64,000 nucleotides of DNA from assembly GCF_002705925.1 (NCBI RefSeq), contig NZ_NKRE01000001.1:2201960-2265959 (forward strand), in the 5' to 3' direction. Made by a program: the position numbers and the translations under genes. This DNA comes from Mycobacterium ostraviense. Its GTDB lineage: Bacteria > Actinomycetota > Actinomycetes > Mycobacteriales > Mycobacteriaceae. Below the pieces are notes generated by a model. The model was given only the letters and a program-made list of their open reading frames with translations, did not search any database and was not told the DNA's origin. Of this stretch, positions 17,614-25,494 are shown piece after piece; positions within the stretch are counted from its first letter, which is position 1, and every line of letters starts with the position of its first letter.

Positions 17614-18009
17614 ATGCAACTTCCGCAACGGCTCGCCCGGTTCAACCGCCATGTCACCAACCCGATTCAGCGGATGTGGGCCGGCTGGCTACCTCCGTTC
17701 GCGACCATCGAGCATGTCGGACGACGATCGGGCAAGCCGTACCGCACCCCGGTCAACGCCTTCGAGGCGACCGTCGACGGCAAACCCGCGGTGGCTGTTG
17801 TGCTGACCTACGGCCCGGACCGGGACTGGCTGAAGAACCTCAGGGCGGCCGGTGGCGGGCGAATGCGGCGGCGCGCCAGGACTTTCGGCATCACCGATCC
17901 GCGGGTGGTGAGCATGGCCGAGGCGGCGCCGCAGGTCACTGCCGGCTGGCGGCCGATTTTCGCGCGGCTGCCGTTCGAGACCGCGGTGCTGTTTACCCGG
18001 ACCTCCTGA
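17614..18009 (+). CDS. Nitroreductase-family deazaflavin (F420)-dependent oxidoreductase (Ddn-like)
   Basis: 131 residues of the split-barrel Ddn/FDOR-A type. The segment ATIEHVGRRSGKPYRTPVN matches the F420-binding loop of this family, followed by DRDWLKNLRAAGGG and a short C-terminal strand. Ddn in M. tuberculosis (Rv3547) reduces quinones and activates nitroimidazoles; paralogues are numerous in mycobacteria and substrates are mostly unknown. It is read toward the tartrate dehydratase-like gene, nine bases away, so it may be the first gene of that transcript. Confidence 0.82.
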   Translation: MQLPQRLARFNRHVTNPIQRMWAGWLPPFATIEHVGRRSGKPYRTPVNAFEATVDGKPAVAVVLTYGPDRDWLKNLRAAGGGRMRRRARTFGITDPRVVSMAEAAPQVTAGWRPIFARLPFETAVLFTRTS

Positions 18010-18018
18010 GACCGGGAG

Positions 18019-19173
18019 ATGCGGGTCACCGCGATCCGGGAGCGACCGGTCGCACTATACGGCAGTCCGGCCAACGCGGTCGTCAACTTCGCACAGCACA
18101 CGGTCTCACTGGTGGCGGTGGTCAGCGATGTCGTCCGGAACGGAAAACCGGTGACCGGAGTGGCTTTCGACTCGATCGGACGATTCGCCCAGAGCGGGAT
18201 CCTGCGCGACCGGATGATCCCTCGCGTCCTGTCCGCGGCGCCGGACGACCTGATTCGTGCCGGGCAAATCGACCCGGCCGCCGTCTTGGCATGCGCCCTG
18301 GCCGACGAGAAACCCGGCGGGCACGGTGATCGGGCGGCCGCGGCCGCCGCCCTGGAACTGGCGTGCTGGGACCTCAACGCCAAACTCGACGACGAACCCG
18401 CCTACGCGACCATCGCACGTCACTTCGGGCGAACACCGGCGCACGCGGTCGAGGTGTATGCCGCCGGCGGCTACTACCACTTGGGGCGCGGCCTGGCCGA
18501 GTTGCGCGACGAGATGCGCGGCTATCTCGACCAGGGCTACACCGCGGTCAAGATGAAGATCGGCGGCGCCGCGTTGGCCGACGACCTCGCCCGCATCGAG
18601 GCGGTGATCGACGTCGTCGGCGCCGGGCGGGTCGCCGTCGACGCGAACGGCAGATTCGACCGCAGTACCGCGACACAGTGGGCCACCGCGCTGGCGCCGT
18701 ACGGCCTGCGCTGGTTCGAAGAGCCCGGTGATCCACTCGATTTCGAGCTGAACCGCGAGGTGACCTCCTGCTACAACGGCGCGGTAGCCACCGGGGAAAA
18801 CCTGTTCTCGGTGCCCGATGTGACCAACCTGGTCCGCTACGGCGGCATGCGGTCGGGCCGCGACGTCTTCCAGATGGATGCCGGTCTGAGCTACGGGCTG
18901 GGCGAGTATGCCCGGATGCTCGAGGTGATCGAGGCGCACGGCTTCGATCGCCGGTTCGCCTTCCCCCACGGCGGCCACCTGATCAACCTGCACATCGCGG
19001 CGGCCCTGGGACTGGGCGGCTGCGAGTCCTACCAGGGAGTGTTCCAGCCCTTCGGCGGATATCCCGACGGGTGCGCGGTAACCGAGGGCCGGATCTCGCC
19101 GACGGACACGCCGGGCTTCGGGCTCGAGCAGAAACCCGGTCTTGCCGAACTGATCACCGAGCTGACGGCGTAG
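18019..19173 (+). CDS. Enolase-superfamily dehydratase, D(-)-tartrate dehydratase type
   Basis: 384 residues of a mandelate-racemase-like barrel. Signature residues: K178-M-K180 (catalytic lysines), metal ligands in D208-A-N, E234/E235 and E260-N, and the H317-G-G-H320 motif. Long stretches (EKPGGHG, VYAAGGYYH, GEYARMLEV, ESYQGVFQPFGGYPDG) match what I recall of Bradyrhizobium D(-)-tartrate dehydratase, which makes oxaloacetate. The high local identity suggests the same or a close acid-sugar substrate. It sits nine bases after the F420-type gene and ten before the ketopantoate-reductase-like gene. No transporter for tartrate is adjacent. Confidence 0.85.
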   Translation: MRVTAIRERPVALYGSPANAVVNFAQHTVSLVAVVSDVVRNGKPVTGVAFDSIGRFAQSGILRDRMIPRVLSAAPDDLIRAGQIDPAAVLACALADEKPGGHGDRAAAAAALELACWDLNAKLDDEPAYATIARHFGRTPAHAVEVYAAGGYYHLGRGLAELRDEMRGYLDQGYTAVKMKIGGAALADDLARIEAVIDVVGAGRVAVDANGRFDRSTATQWATALAPYGLRWFEEPGDPLDFELNREVTSCYNGAVATGENLFSVPDVTNLVRYGGMRSGRDVFQMDAGLSYGLGEYARMLEVIEAHGFDRRFAFPHGGHLINLHIAAALGLGGCESYQGVFQPFGGYPDGCAVTEGRISPTDTPGFGLEQKPGLAELITELTA

Positions 19174-19183
19174 GAGCACCCGG

Positions 19184-20107
19184 ATGAAAATCGCGATAAT
19201 AGGTTGCGGCGCAATGGGTTCTATCTACGCCGCCAAGCTGGCCGCCGCGGGCAACGACGTCATGGTCATCGATCAGCAGCAGGCCGGCGTCGAGCAGATC
19301 GTCCGGCACGGGCTGCGGGTCACCGGGCCCGGCTACGAGCACCTGGTGCCGCTGCGGGCCGCCACCACGGCACCGGCCGAGGCGATGGACCTGATCGTGC
19401 TGGCGGTCAAGGCCGCCGACGTGCGAACCGCTGCGCGGGAAGCTCTTGCGATGCTGGGCGCCGATACCCCGGTCCTGACCATCCAGAACGGTCTGGGGTC
19501 GGCGGAGACCGTCGCCGACATCGTCGGGGACCGGCGGGTCGCGGTCGGGATCGCAAGCGGGTTCGGTGGGGCGCGGATCGCGCCCGGACACGTGCACCAC
19601 AACGCCATGCGCGCCATGCGTTTCGGCGCGTATTCGTCGCTGCCTTTTGCGACGGTCCAGGCGATCGCGCGGGTCTGGACCGAAGCCGGCTTCGACGCCG
19701 CCGCGGTCACCGACATCGCCGCCATGCAATGGGAGAAGCTGATCTGCAACGTGGCCTACAGCGCGCCCTGCGCATTGACCGGGATGACCGTCGGCCAAGT
19801 GCTGGACGACGCCGAAATGGGCCCGGTCAGCCGCGCGGCCGCGACCGAGGCGTGGGAGGTGGCGCGGGCATCGGGTATCGCGGTGGCCGTCACCGACCCG
19901 GTCGCTCATGTCCGGGCCTTCGGCGCCGCGATGCCCGACGCCAAGCCGTCGGCGCTGCTAGACCACGAAGCGCGCCGGGTCAGCGAGATCGACGTCATCA
20001 ACGGCGCGGTCCCGCGGTACGGCGCCCGCGTCGGGGTGGCTGCGCCGGTGAATGAGACCTTGACGGCGGTGGCCAAGTCGGTGGAAAGGCAATGGGGCGG
20101 CCCCTGA
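19184..20107 (+). CDS. Ketopantoate reductase (ApbA/PanE)-family protein
   Basis: 307 residues. The N-terminal Rossmann motif is IGCGAMGSIYAAKL; the hinge and active-site features include VKAADV, IQNGLGSAE and the catalytic-lysine segment MQWEKLICN with a downstream Asn, typical of 2-dehydropantoate reductases. It would reduce a 2-keto acid with NADPH. Because it follows the tartrate dehydratase-like gene by ten bases, it may act on a keto acid from that pathway rather than make pantoate; this is inference. A radical SAM gene converges on it 23 bases downstream. Confidence 0.83.
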   Translation: MKIAIIGCGAMGSIYAAKLAAAGNDVMVIDQQQAGVEQIVRHGLRVTGPGYEHLVPLRAATTAPAEAMDLIVLAVKAADVRTAAREALAMLGADTPVLTIQNGLGSAETVADIVGDRRVAVGIASGFGGARIAPGHVHHNAMRAMRFGAYSSLPFATVQAIARVWTEAGFDAAAVTDIAAMQWEKLICNVAYSAPCALTGMTVGQVLDDAEMGPVSRAAATEAWEVARASGIAVAVTDPVAHVRAFGAAMPDAKPSALLDHEARRVSEIDVINGAVPRYGARVGVAAPVNETLTAVAKSVERQWGGP

Positions 20108-20130
20108 TTCGCTACGTAGCGTCCCAGCGA

Positions 20131-21129
20131 CTACGCGCACGGGAACAGCGCGGCCGCCTGGGCGGCCTGCGCCCACTGCTCGGCGAATAGCCGGCTTACC
20201 GCGTCCAGTGCCGGGGTCAGCGGTTCGATGGTCCGCGACACCAGGGCCCGCTCGTCGGTGGCGGCCACCGGATGCCAGTACACGCCATCGGCGGTGACCG
20301 TCACCTCCGGAACCAGCGATTCGCGGCGCAGCGACAACCCTTCGGACGCAACGCCTTCCAAGGCGATCGGCCGCACCAGCTGATCCTCGGCTGCGATGCC
20401 GATTGTGTCGAGGAACTCGTGAAAAGCGGCCAGTTCGCCGGGTGCGGGGGCGGCGACCGTCGCGGCCACCCGCACCCGGAAGCCCAGCGACAACGCGAAA
20501 CGGATTCCGGCGACCGCCTTTTCCCACGAACCGGCGCCGCGGTGCGCGTCGTGCAGGTCCGGCGTGGCCGAGTCCAGGCTGATCTGCAGGGCGAGCCCAT
20601 CCCGGGGCAGGGATTCCAGCGCCCGGCGCGCCCGGCCTTTGAACACCATCGCGTTGGTGAGGACGGTGGTGGGCAGCGTCTGCACACAGGCCGAGATGAT
20701 CGTGGCGATGTCGGGCAGCAGGAACGGCTCACCGCCGGTGAGGAACAATTCCCGCACCCCCCACCGTGCGGCTTCACCGACAATGCGGCCGATGCGCTCG
20801 GCTCCGAGTTCGCGGTGCGGGGCCTGCGGCGACGACGAGACACAGCAGTAGTCGCAGGACAGATTGCAGTGAAAGTTGGTGTAGAGCCACAGCCGGACCC
20901 CGGGCAGCCGGTCGGCGCCCAGCACCTCGGCGGGATCGGGTGGATGACCGCGCCGCACTATCACCGTACCGGCTCCCGCCTCGTCCAGGTCCGCGCGAAC
21001 CAGAGTGTTTCCGGTTCGGGCGCACCACTTTTCGGCGAGCTCTCGGTCGCGGTGACTGCTGACGGCAACTTCGGCGGTGGCGCCCTGCGCAAGCCCGCCC
21101 ACCTGGCGCATCAAGTGCAGGATCACCAT
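20131..21129 (-). CDS. Radical SAM protein with degenerate TusA-like N-terminal domain
   Basis: 332 residues. The 4Fe-4S/SAM motif is C88-NLS-C92-DY-C95 with an extra Cys96, followed by the GGEP motif at 132-135 and a partial TIM barrel. Residues 1-62 (VILHLMRQVGGLAQGATAEV..., KWCARTGNTLVRAD) resemble the TusA/SirA sulfur-carrier fold but lack its CPxP motif; that assignment is my own pattern match. The C-terminus ends FPCA, so a terminal Cys may bind iron. It is the last gene of a five-gene run and overlaps the preceding binding-protein gene by seven bases. The substrate is unknown. Confidence 0.82.
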   Translation of the reverse strand: MVILHLMRQVGGLAQGATAEVAVSSHRDRELAEKWCARTGNTLVRADLDEAGAGTVIVRRGHPPDPAEVLGADRLPGVRLWLYTNFHCNLSCDYCCVSSSPQAPHRELGAERIGRIVGEAARWGVRELFLTGGEPFLLPDIATIISACVQTLPTTVLTNAMVFKGRARRALESLPRDGLALQISLDSATPDLHDAHRGAGSWEKAVAGIRFALSLGFRVRVAATVAAPAPGELAAFHEFLDTIGIAAEDQLVRPIALEGVASEGLSLRRESLVPEVTVTADGVYWHPVAATDERALVSRTIEPLTPALDAVSRLFAEQWAQAAQAAALFPCA

Positions 21130-21947
21130 CGCGGGTCGATACCCTGCTCCTTGACGGCCTCGAACAACGGCTGGTATCCGTCCAGGTGCGGCGGCACCCA
21201 GCGGCGTAACCCCTCGAGTTCCAATATCTTTCGGTGCTCGGGGTTATCCCAGCTCATCGCCAGCAACCGGTCCAGCCATGGTCGGTACCGCTCGGCGGCC
21301 AAGGTGTCCAACGCGGTGAACATGCAGTGGCAGTAGCCGTCGGTGCGCCACACTTCGGTCAGCGATTCCCCCATCAGCTCCGCGGCACCCATAGCCGCCC
21401 ACGTCGAGCTGCCGATGGCCGCCACGTCGGCCTCCCCGGCCAGCACGGCGTCCACCGCGTCCAGCTCGCTGCGGCCGGTGTCGCCGTGTTTGCCGATGTC
21501 GGTGTTGAATCGGGTGACGTGCAAGTCCGTCTCGGCGATGCCGGCGCGCCGTAGGTAATACAGCGGCAGGATCGCCGCGTGCGCGGAGTCGGCGGACCCG
21601 AGCGCAAGACGTTTTCCGGCAATGTCGCCCGCGCCGTGCACTCCACCTCCGGCGCGCGCCACGAAGACGGTGGTGTAGTCCACGTCGGTGTCCCGCTGGG
21701 CCAGCGCGGTGCAGTGCCCGCCCGTTTGCAGCACGGTGCGCACATAGGCGAGGTTGGTGTTCCAGGCGATGTCGATGTGGCCGGCGATCAGCGAGTCGAC
21801 CAACCGCCCGTAGTTGGAGTAGAGCACGAAATCCATTTCGGTGTCCGGGTTTTGAGAGTCCCGAAAGTAACTTCGGATGCCCTCCCAGATCGGGACCACA
21901 TTGGGCGTGTATGCCACAGCCCCGACAACCAGCGGTTCGGCTGACAT
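21123..21947 (-). CDS. PhnD/SsuA-like periplasmic-type binding protein, no signal peptide
   Basis: 274 residues from ATG 21947, with AGGGAGGG just upstream. The fold is the type-2 binding protein seen in phosphonate/sulfonate receptors: strand VVGAVAYTPN, the loop NYGRLVDSLIAGHIDIAWNT and the second-domain segment LGSADSAHAAILPLYYLRRAG. There is no signal peptide or lipobox, and no ABC permease or ATPase gene nearby. It therefore is probably a cytoplasmic enzyme or ligand carrier of the kind that evolved from such receptors (as in MqnA/MqnD or Thi5). A C206-H-C208 cluster stands out. It sits eight bases after the ACAD-like gene. Confidence 0.8.
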   Translation of the reverse strand: MSAEPLVVGAVAYTPNVVPIWEGIRSYFRDSQNPDTEMDFVLYSNYGRLVDSLIAGHIDIAWNTNLAYVRTVLQTGGHCTALAQRDTDVDYTTVFVARAGGGVHGAGDIAGKRLALGSADSAHAAILPLYYLRRAGIAETDLHVTRFNTDIGKHGDTGRSELDAVDAVLAGEADVAAIGSSTWAAMGAAELMGESLTEVWRTDGYCHCMFTALDTLAAERYRPWLDRLLAMSWDNPEHRKILELEGLRRWVPPHLDGYQPLFEAVKEQGIDPRW

Positions 21948-21955
21948 ATCCCTCC

Positions 21956-23077
21956 CTAGAACAGCGGCAGCCCGGTGACGGCCCGGCCGTAGAAGTCGTA
22001 CAGCGCGTCGGCGGTCGGTGCCATCACCGCCCCGGCGCGAGCGTCGCGGAACGCCCGTTCGATAGGCAGATGCTTGGAGAACGCGGCACCGCCACACACC
22101 CGCATCGCCGACTCGGTGATGGTCAGCGCGGCGTCGTTGACCGACGCTTTGACTCCCAGCACATGCGTCAGTGTGGTGCCGTCGGGTGAACTCACCCGGT
22201 CGGCGACCTGCGCCAGATACGCCTCCTGCGCCGCCAGCCCGGTGCCCATCCGGGCGATCTGGGCGCGGATCGTCGGCAGCTCGGCCAAGCTGCCGCCGAG
22301 GTGTTCCAGCCGGGCGCTGGTCACGTGCTTGACCGCAGCGCTGGTGGCCGCGGTCGCCAAACCCAGGGACACGGCCGCATTTCCGAGGTTGAACCACGGC
22401 AGGACCGTTTGCATCATCATGCCGAACCCGCCGCCCGGCGGGCCCACGCGATAGGAACTCGGGACGCGAATGTCGACCGACATCGGCGCCGAGGCATTGC
22501 CGCGCAGACCCATACCGGTGAAGGTGCCGGTCACCCGCAGGCCCGGGGTGTCCGCCGGAACAGCGTAGAGATCGACGTCTCCGGCGACGCCGCTGACCGA
22601 ACCGGTGGAGACGACGTAGACGTCGGCGAACCCCGCGGACGTCACCCAGCTTTTATCGGCCCGCACGACGACGTCGTCCCCGTCGACCGTCGAGGTGGAC
22701 ACCGGCGCCCAGAAGTGGGACCGAGAGCCCTTCTCGCTGAACGCCAACGTGCCCAGTCTTTTCCCGGAAGCCATGTCCGCCAACAGATCCGGCAAGCCGG
22801 GCGGGGGCGCTGCGGCGACGGCGACGGCCGCGGCCACATGCATCAGATAGATCATGGCGGTCGATCCGCAGGCAGCCGACAGCTGCGCCACTACCTGGGT
22901 GAATTGCCTTGGGCTGGCAGCCATTCCACCGACATCGGCTGGTAGCACCAGACCAAGGAGGCCGCTGGCCCGCAGGGCATCCACCGACTCCACCGGAAAG
23001 GAACAGTCGGCGTCCACTCGCTCGGCATGCTCAGCGGCGACGGCAACGACTTCCGGCACAACCCCCGGTGCGGTCAT
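21956..23077 (-). CDS. Acyl-CoA dehydrogenase-fold flavoprotein lacking the usual catalytic Glu
   Basis: 373 residues. All three ACAD domains are visible: helical N-terminus (LRASGLLGLVLPADVGG), the beta domain (LAFSEKGSRSHFWAP, WVTSAGFADVYVV) and the C-terminal bundle (ERAFRDARAGAVMAPTADAL). In this last segment most dehydrogenases have YEGT plus the catalytic Glu; here it is MAPTAD, as in flavin monooxygenases of the DszC/SfnB type. It may therefore oxidise or monooxygenate a small molecule rather than an acyl-CoA. Its ATG shares a base with the upstream DoxX-like stop (TGATG). Confidence 0.83.
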   Translation of the reverse strand: MTAPGVVPEVVAVAAEHAERVDADCSFPVESVDALRASGLLGLVLPADVGGMAASPRQFTQVVAQLSAACGSTAMIYLMHVAAAVAVAAAPPPGLPDLLADMASGKRLGTLAFSEKGSRSHFWAPVSTSTVDGDDVVVRADKSWVTSAGFADVYVVSTGSVSGVAGDVDLYAVPADTPGLRVTGTFTGMGLRGNASAPMSVDIRVPSSYRVGPPGGGFGMMMQTVLPWFNLGNAAVSLGLATAATSAAVKHVTSARLEHLGGSLAELPTIRAQIARMGTGLAAQEAYLAQVADRVSSPDGTTLTHVLGVKASVNDAALTITESAMRVCGGAAFSKHLPIERAFRDARAGAVMAPTADALYDFYGRAVTGLPLF

Positions 23078-23985
23078 CACGCCCCTTTCGTCCGTCCCAA
23101 TTTCGGCCCGGTTGCCATACTCACCACCGCCGCGCAGACGAAAACCACTGCGGTGGTGTTGGTTCCACCGAGCCACACCGAAGTCCCGGCTACCTGGACG
23201 TAGATGGAGGCTGCGGCCAGCGCTGCCACCGCGGCGGCCGCGATGGTGATGAGGCGCTGGCCGAGCTTAGCCGCTGCCAGCATCGCCAGTGCGACCGCGA
23301 TCAGCACCACGGCTCCGCGCAGGTTGTATTCGCCGAGTGAGAATTCAAGCGGTCGTATGCCGACGTAAGCGGGCCAATGGCCGGCAAGACCGCGCCACAC
23401 GGCGATCAGCCCGATCAGCAACAGCACGGTTGCCCAACCAGCCAGCAACCGCTGCGCTCTCAACACGACCGCCGATGGCGTGGTCGCGGCGCGCACCGCG
23501 TCGACGGCGGCGTACCGGGTCGACGCCACGAACAGCAAGACGACGTGGATCCCGAGCAGCATCGTGTACGCCCACGGCCATTCCCCGGGCGACTCGGCGA
23601 CCGAGAGGCCGATCGCTAGTGACTGTCCGATGCCGATCAGGGCGGCCAGCCGCACCGCAGTCCCGGTCAGCAGCAACACCGCCAGCGCGGACTCGGCGAC
23701 CAGCACCGCCCAACCGAAGGCGGTGAAGTACGGCAGCACCAGGTGCTCGACGGCCCAGCTGAACGGTGTGAACACCGGATGTTCGATCGCCAGATGGGTG
23801 AAGTGATACAGCCCGCTGTTGCTGCGCTGCCCGAAGTCCGGCGGCAGCTTCCAGACCACGTTGTAGAGCCAGATCAACCCGGCAAGCAGCCGCAGACCGG
23901 CCAGAGCGACCAGGCCGCCGGTCGGCGGCGGCGCTGCGGGTGAAAACAAGAAATCGGTTCCGCGACGCACGCCTGCCGTCCTCAT
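23077..23985 (-). CDS. DoxX-like integral membrane protein
   Basis: 302 residues from ATG 23985. After a short basic N-terminus there are about eight spans in two four-helix blocks; the first block (RLLAGLIWLYNVVWKLPPDFG, then ESALAVLLLTGTAVRLAALIGIGQ) resembles DoxX/MauE-type proteins. DoxX-family members take part in quinone-linked thiosulfate oxidation or in membrane redox complexes. Start choice: the longer frame to 24177 is inside gabP and is rejected. It begins 11 bases after the gabP stop and its own stop is coupled to the ACAD-like start, so it is an integral member of the five-gene run. Confidence 0.75.
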   Translation of the reverse strand: MRTAGVRRGTDFLFSPAAPPPTGGLVALAGLRLLAGLIWLYNVVWKLPPDFGQRSNSGLYHFTHLAIEHPVFTPFSWAVEHLVLPYFTAFGWAVLVAESALAVLLLTGTAVRLAALIGIGQSLAIGLSVAESPGEWPWAYTMLLGIHVVLLFVASTRYAAVDAVRAATTPSAVVLRAQRLLAGWATVLLLIGLIAVWRGLAGHWPAYVGIRPLEFSLGEYNLRGAVVLIAVALAMLAAAKLGQRLITIAAAAVAALAAASIYVQVAGTSVWLGGTNTTAVVFVCAAVVSMATGPKLGRTKGA

Positions 23986-23996
23986 GCGATGCAGTA

Positions 23997-25424
23997 TCAC
24001 ACGCGGCGCAAGGGTCTGCGCGTCGCCACCCTTGCGACGAAGTACACCGCGACCACCACCAACCAGGACAGCAGGCTGAGCCACAGCTGGGTGCGCGCGG
24101 TGCGGTCGAACGCCATTTGCACCAGCACGGCGAGGATTCCGGCGGCCGTGAGAATCGACAGCGCCGGGAAGAACCACATCTTCACCCTCAGCTTCTCGGC
24201 GGATGTGCGGCTACGCAGCACAATTTGCGACAGCGCAATGAGCAGGTAGACGAACAAGATCACCGCACCCGAGGAGTTGAGCAGGAAGAGGAACACCGTG
24301 CCGGGCGCGAGCCACGCCATGACGACGCCACCGAACCCCACTGCCGACGAGCACAGGATGGCGAGGTGCGGTACCCCGCGCCGGCTGACCCTGACCAGCC
24401 GTGCCGGCGCCTCGCGCCGGTCAGCAAGCACGAACAGCATCCGCGACGCGGTATACAGGCCGGAGTTGAGGCAGGACAGCACCGCGGTGAGCACCACCGC
24501 GTTCATGAGCTGGTCCGCGCCCGCAAGTCCCATGTGCTTGAGGGCGGCGACATACGGCGAGGCGCCGAGTTCCACTGAATTCCAAGGTAATATCACGACC
24601 ACCAGGAAAACCGAGCCGACGAAGAAGATCGCGATCCGCGCGACCACCGAGTTGGTCGCTCGTTGTACCGCGCGCTGCGGATCCCGGCTTTCGGCGGCGG
24701 CGATGGTGACCACCTCGGCGCCGACCATGGAAAAGATCACCACCACGATGGCCGCGAATACGGCGCCGACACCCTTGGGAAAAAACCCGCCATGCGCGCT
24801 GAGGTTGGCGAAATCCATGCCGTGGCCCGGCAGGAAGCCGAGCGCGAACACCGTGCCGACCCCGAGAAAGATCACGATGGTCGCGACTTTGATTCCGGCG
24901 AACCAGAATTCGAACTCCCCGAAGGACGACACCGAGAACAGGTTGGTCGCGGTCATCAGCACCATCAGGCACAGCGACAACAGCCACAGCGGCGCAGGAA
25001 ACCAGTAGTTGAGGACTTTACCGCCGGCCACTGCCTCGAACCCGACGACGATCACCCAGAAGTACCAATACAGCCAGCCCACCGAAAACCCGGCCCAGCC
25101 CCCCAGGGCGGTGGCGGCGTAGTCGGCGAACGACCCGGTGGACGGGTTCGCGGTGGCCATCTCCCCGAGCATCCGCATCACCAGCACGATCAGCACCCCG
25201 CACATGGCGTAGGTCAGGAACGCCGCGGGCCCGGTCGCCTGGATCACCACGCCGGAGCCGACGAACAAGCCGGCGCCGATCACCCCGCCGAGCGCGATCA
25301 TGTTCAGCTGACGCTGCGACAGTCCTTGGCGCAGTTGGGAAGTGGTACTCGAAGCCGGGCGGGCCGGCCCGCTCTCGATATCCGTGCGAGCCACCCGATG
25401 CGCTCGGTTCTGCGTCCGCCGCAT
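23997..25424 (-). CDS. gabP: APC-family amino acid permease, GabP-like (Rv0522-like)
   Basis: 475 residues, about twelve membrane spans. The start of span 1 carries the APC substrate-binding motif (IALGGVIGAGLFVGSG), and the family segment GFVVV-like block in helix 5-6 and the polar loop ESRDPQRAVQRATNSV are typical of the GabP/AAT group. It should import a small amino acid (GABA in the best-known member) with protons. The position relative to hemL and the Rv0519c-Rv0516c block fits Rv0522. In this organism it leads directly, after 11 bases, into the DoxX/ACAD/binding-protein/radical SAM genes. Confidence 0.9.
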   Translation of the reverse strand: MRRTQNRAHRVARTDIESGPARPASSTTSQLRQGLSQRQLNMIALGGVIGAGLFVGSGVVIQATGPAAFLTYAMCGVLIVLVMRMLGEMATANPSTGSFADYAATALGGWAGFSVGWLYWYFWVIVVGFEAVAGGKVLNYWFPAPLWLLSLCLMVLMTATNLFSVSSFGEFEFWFAGIKVATIVIFLGVGTVFALGFLPGHGMDFANLSAHGGFFPKGVGAVFAAIVVVIFSMVGAEVVTIAAAESRDPQRAVQRATNSVVARIAIFFVGSVFLVVVILPWNSVELGASPYVAALKHMGLAGADQLMNAVVLTAVLSCLNSGLYTASRMLFVLADRREAPARLVRVSRRGVPHLAILCSSAVGFGGVVMAWLAPGTVFLFLLNSSGAVILFVYLLIALSQIVLRSRTSAEKLRVKMWFFPALSILTAAGILAVLVQMAFDRTARTQLWLSLLSWLVVVAVYFVARVATRRPLRRV

Positions 25425-25494
25425 TACCGGACGCTAGCAGTAGTTGTCAGCGACCGCCGCCAGTTGGCACGGCGCCTCGTGAGCAATCGTGTTC

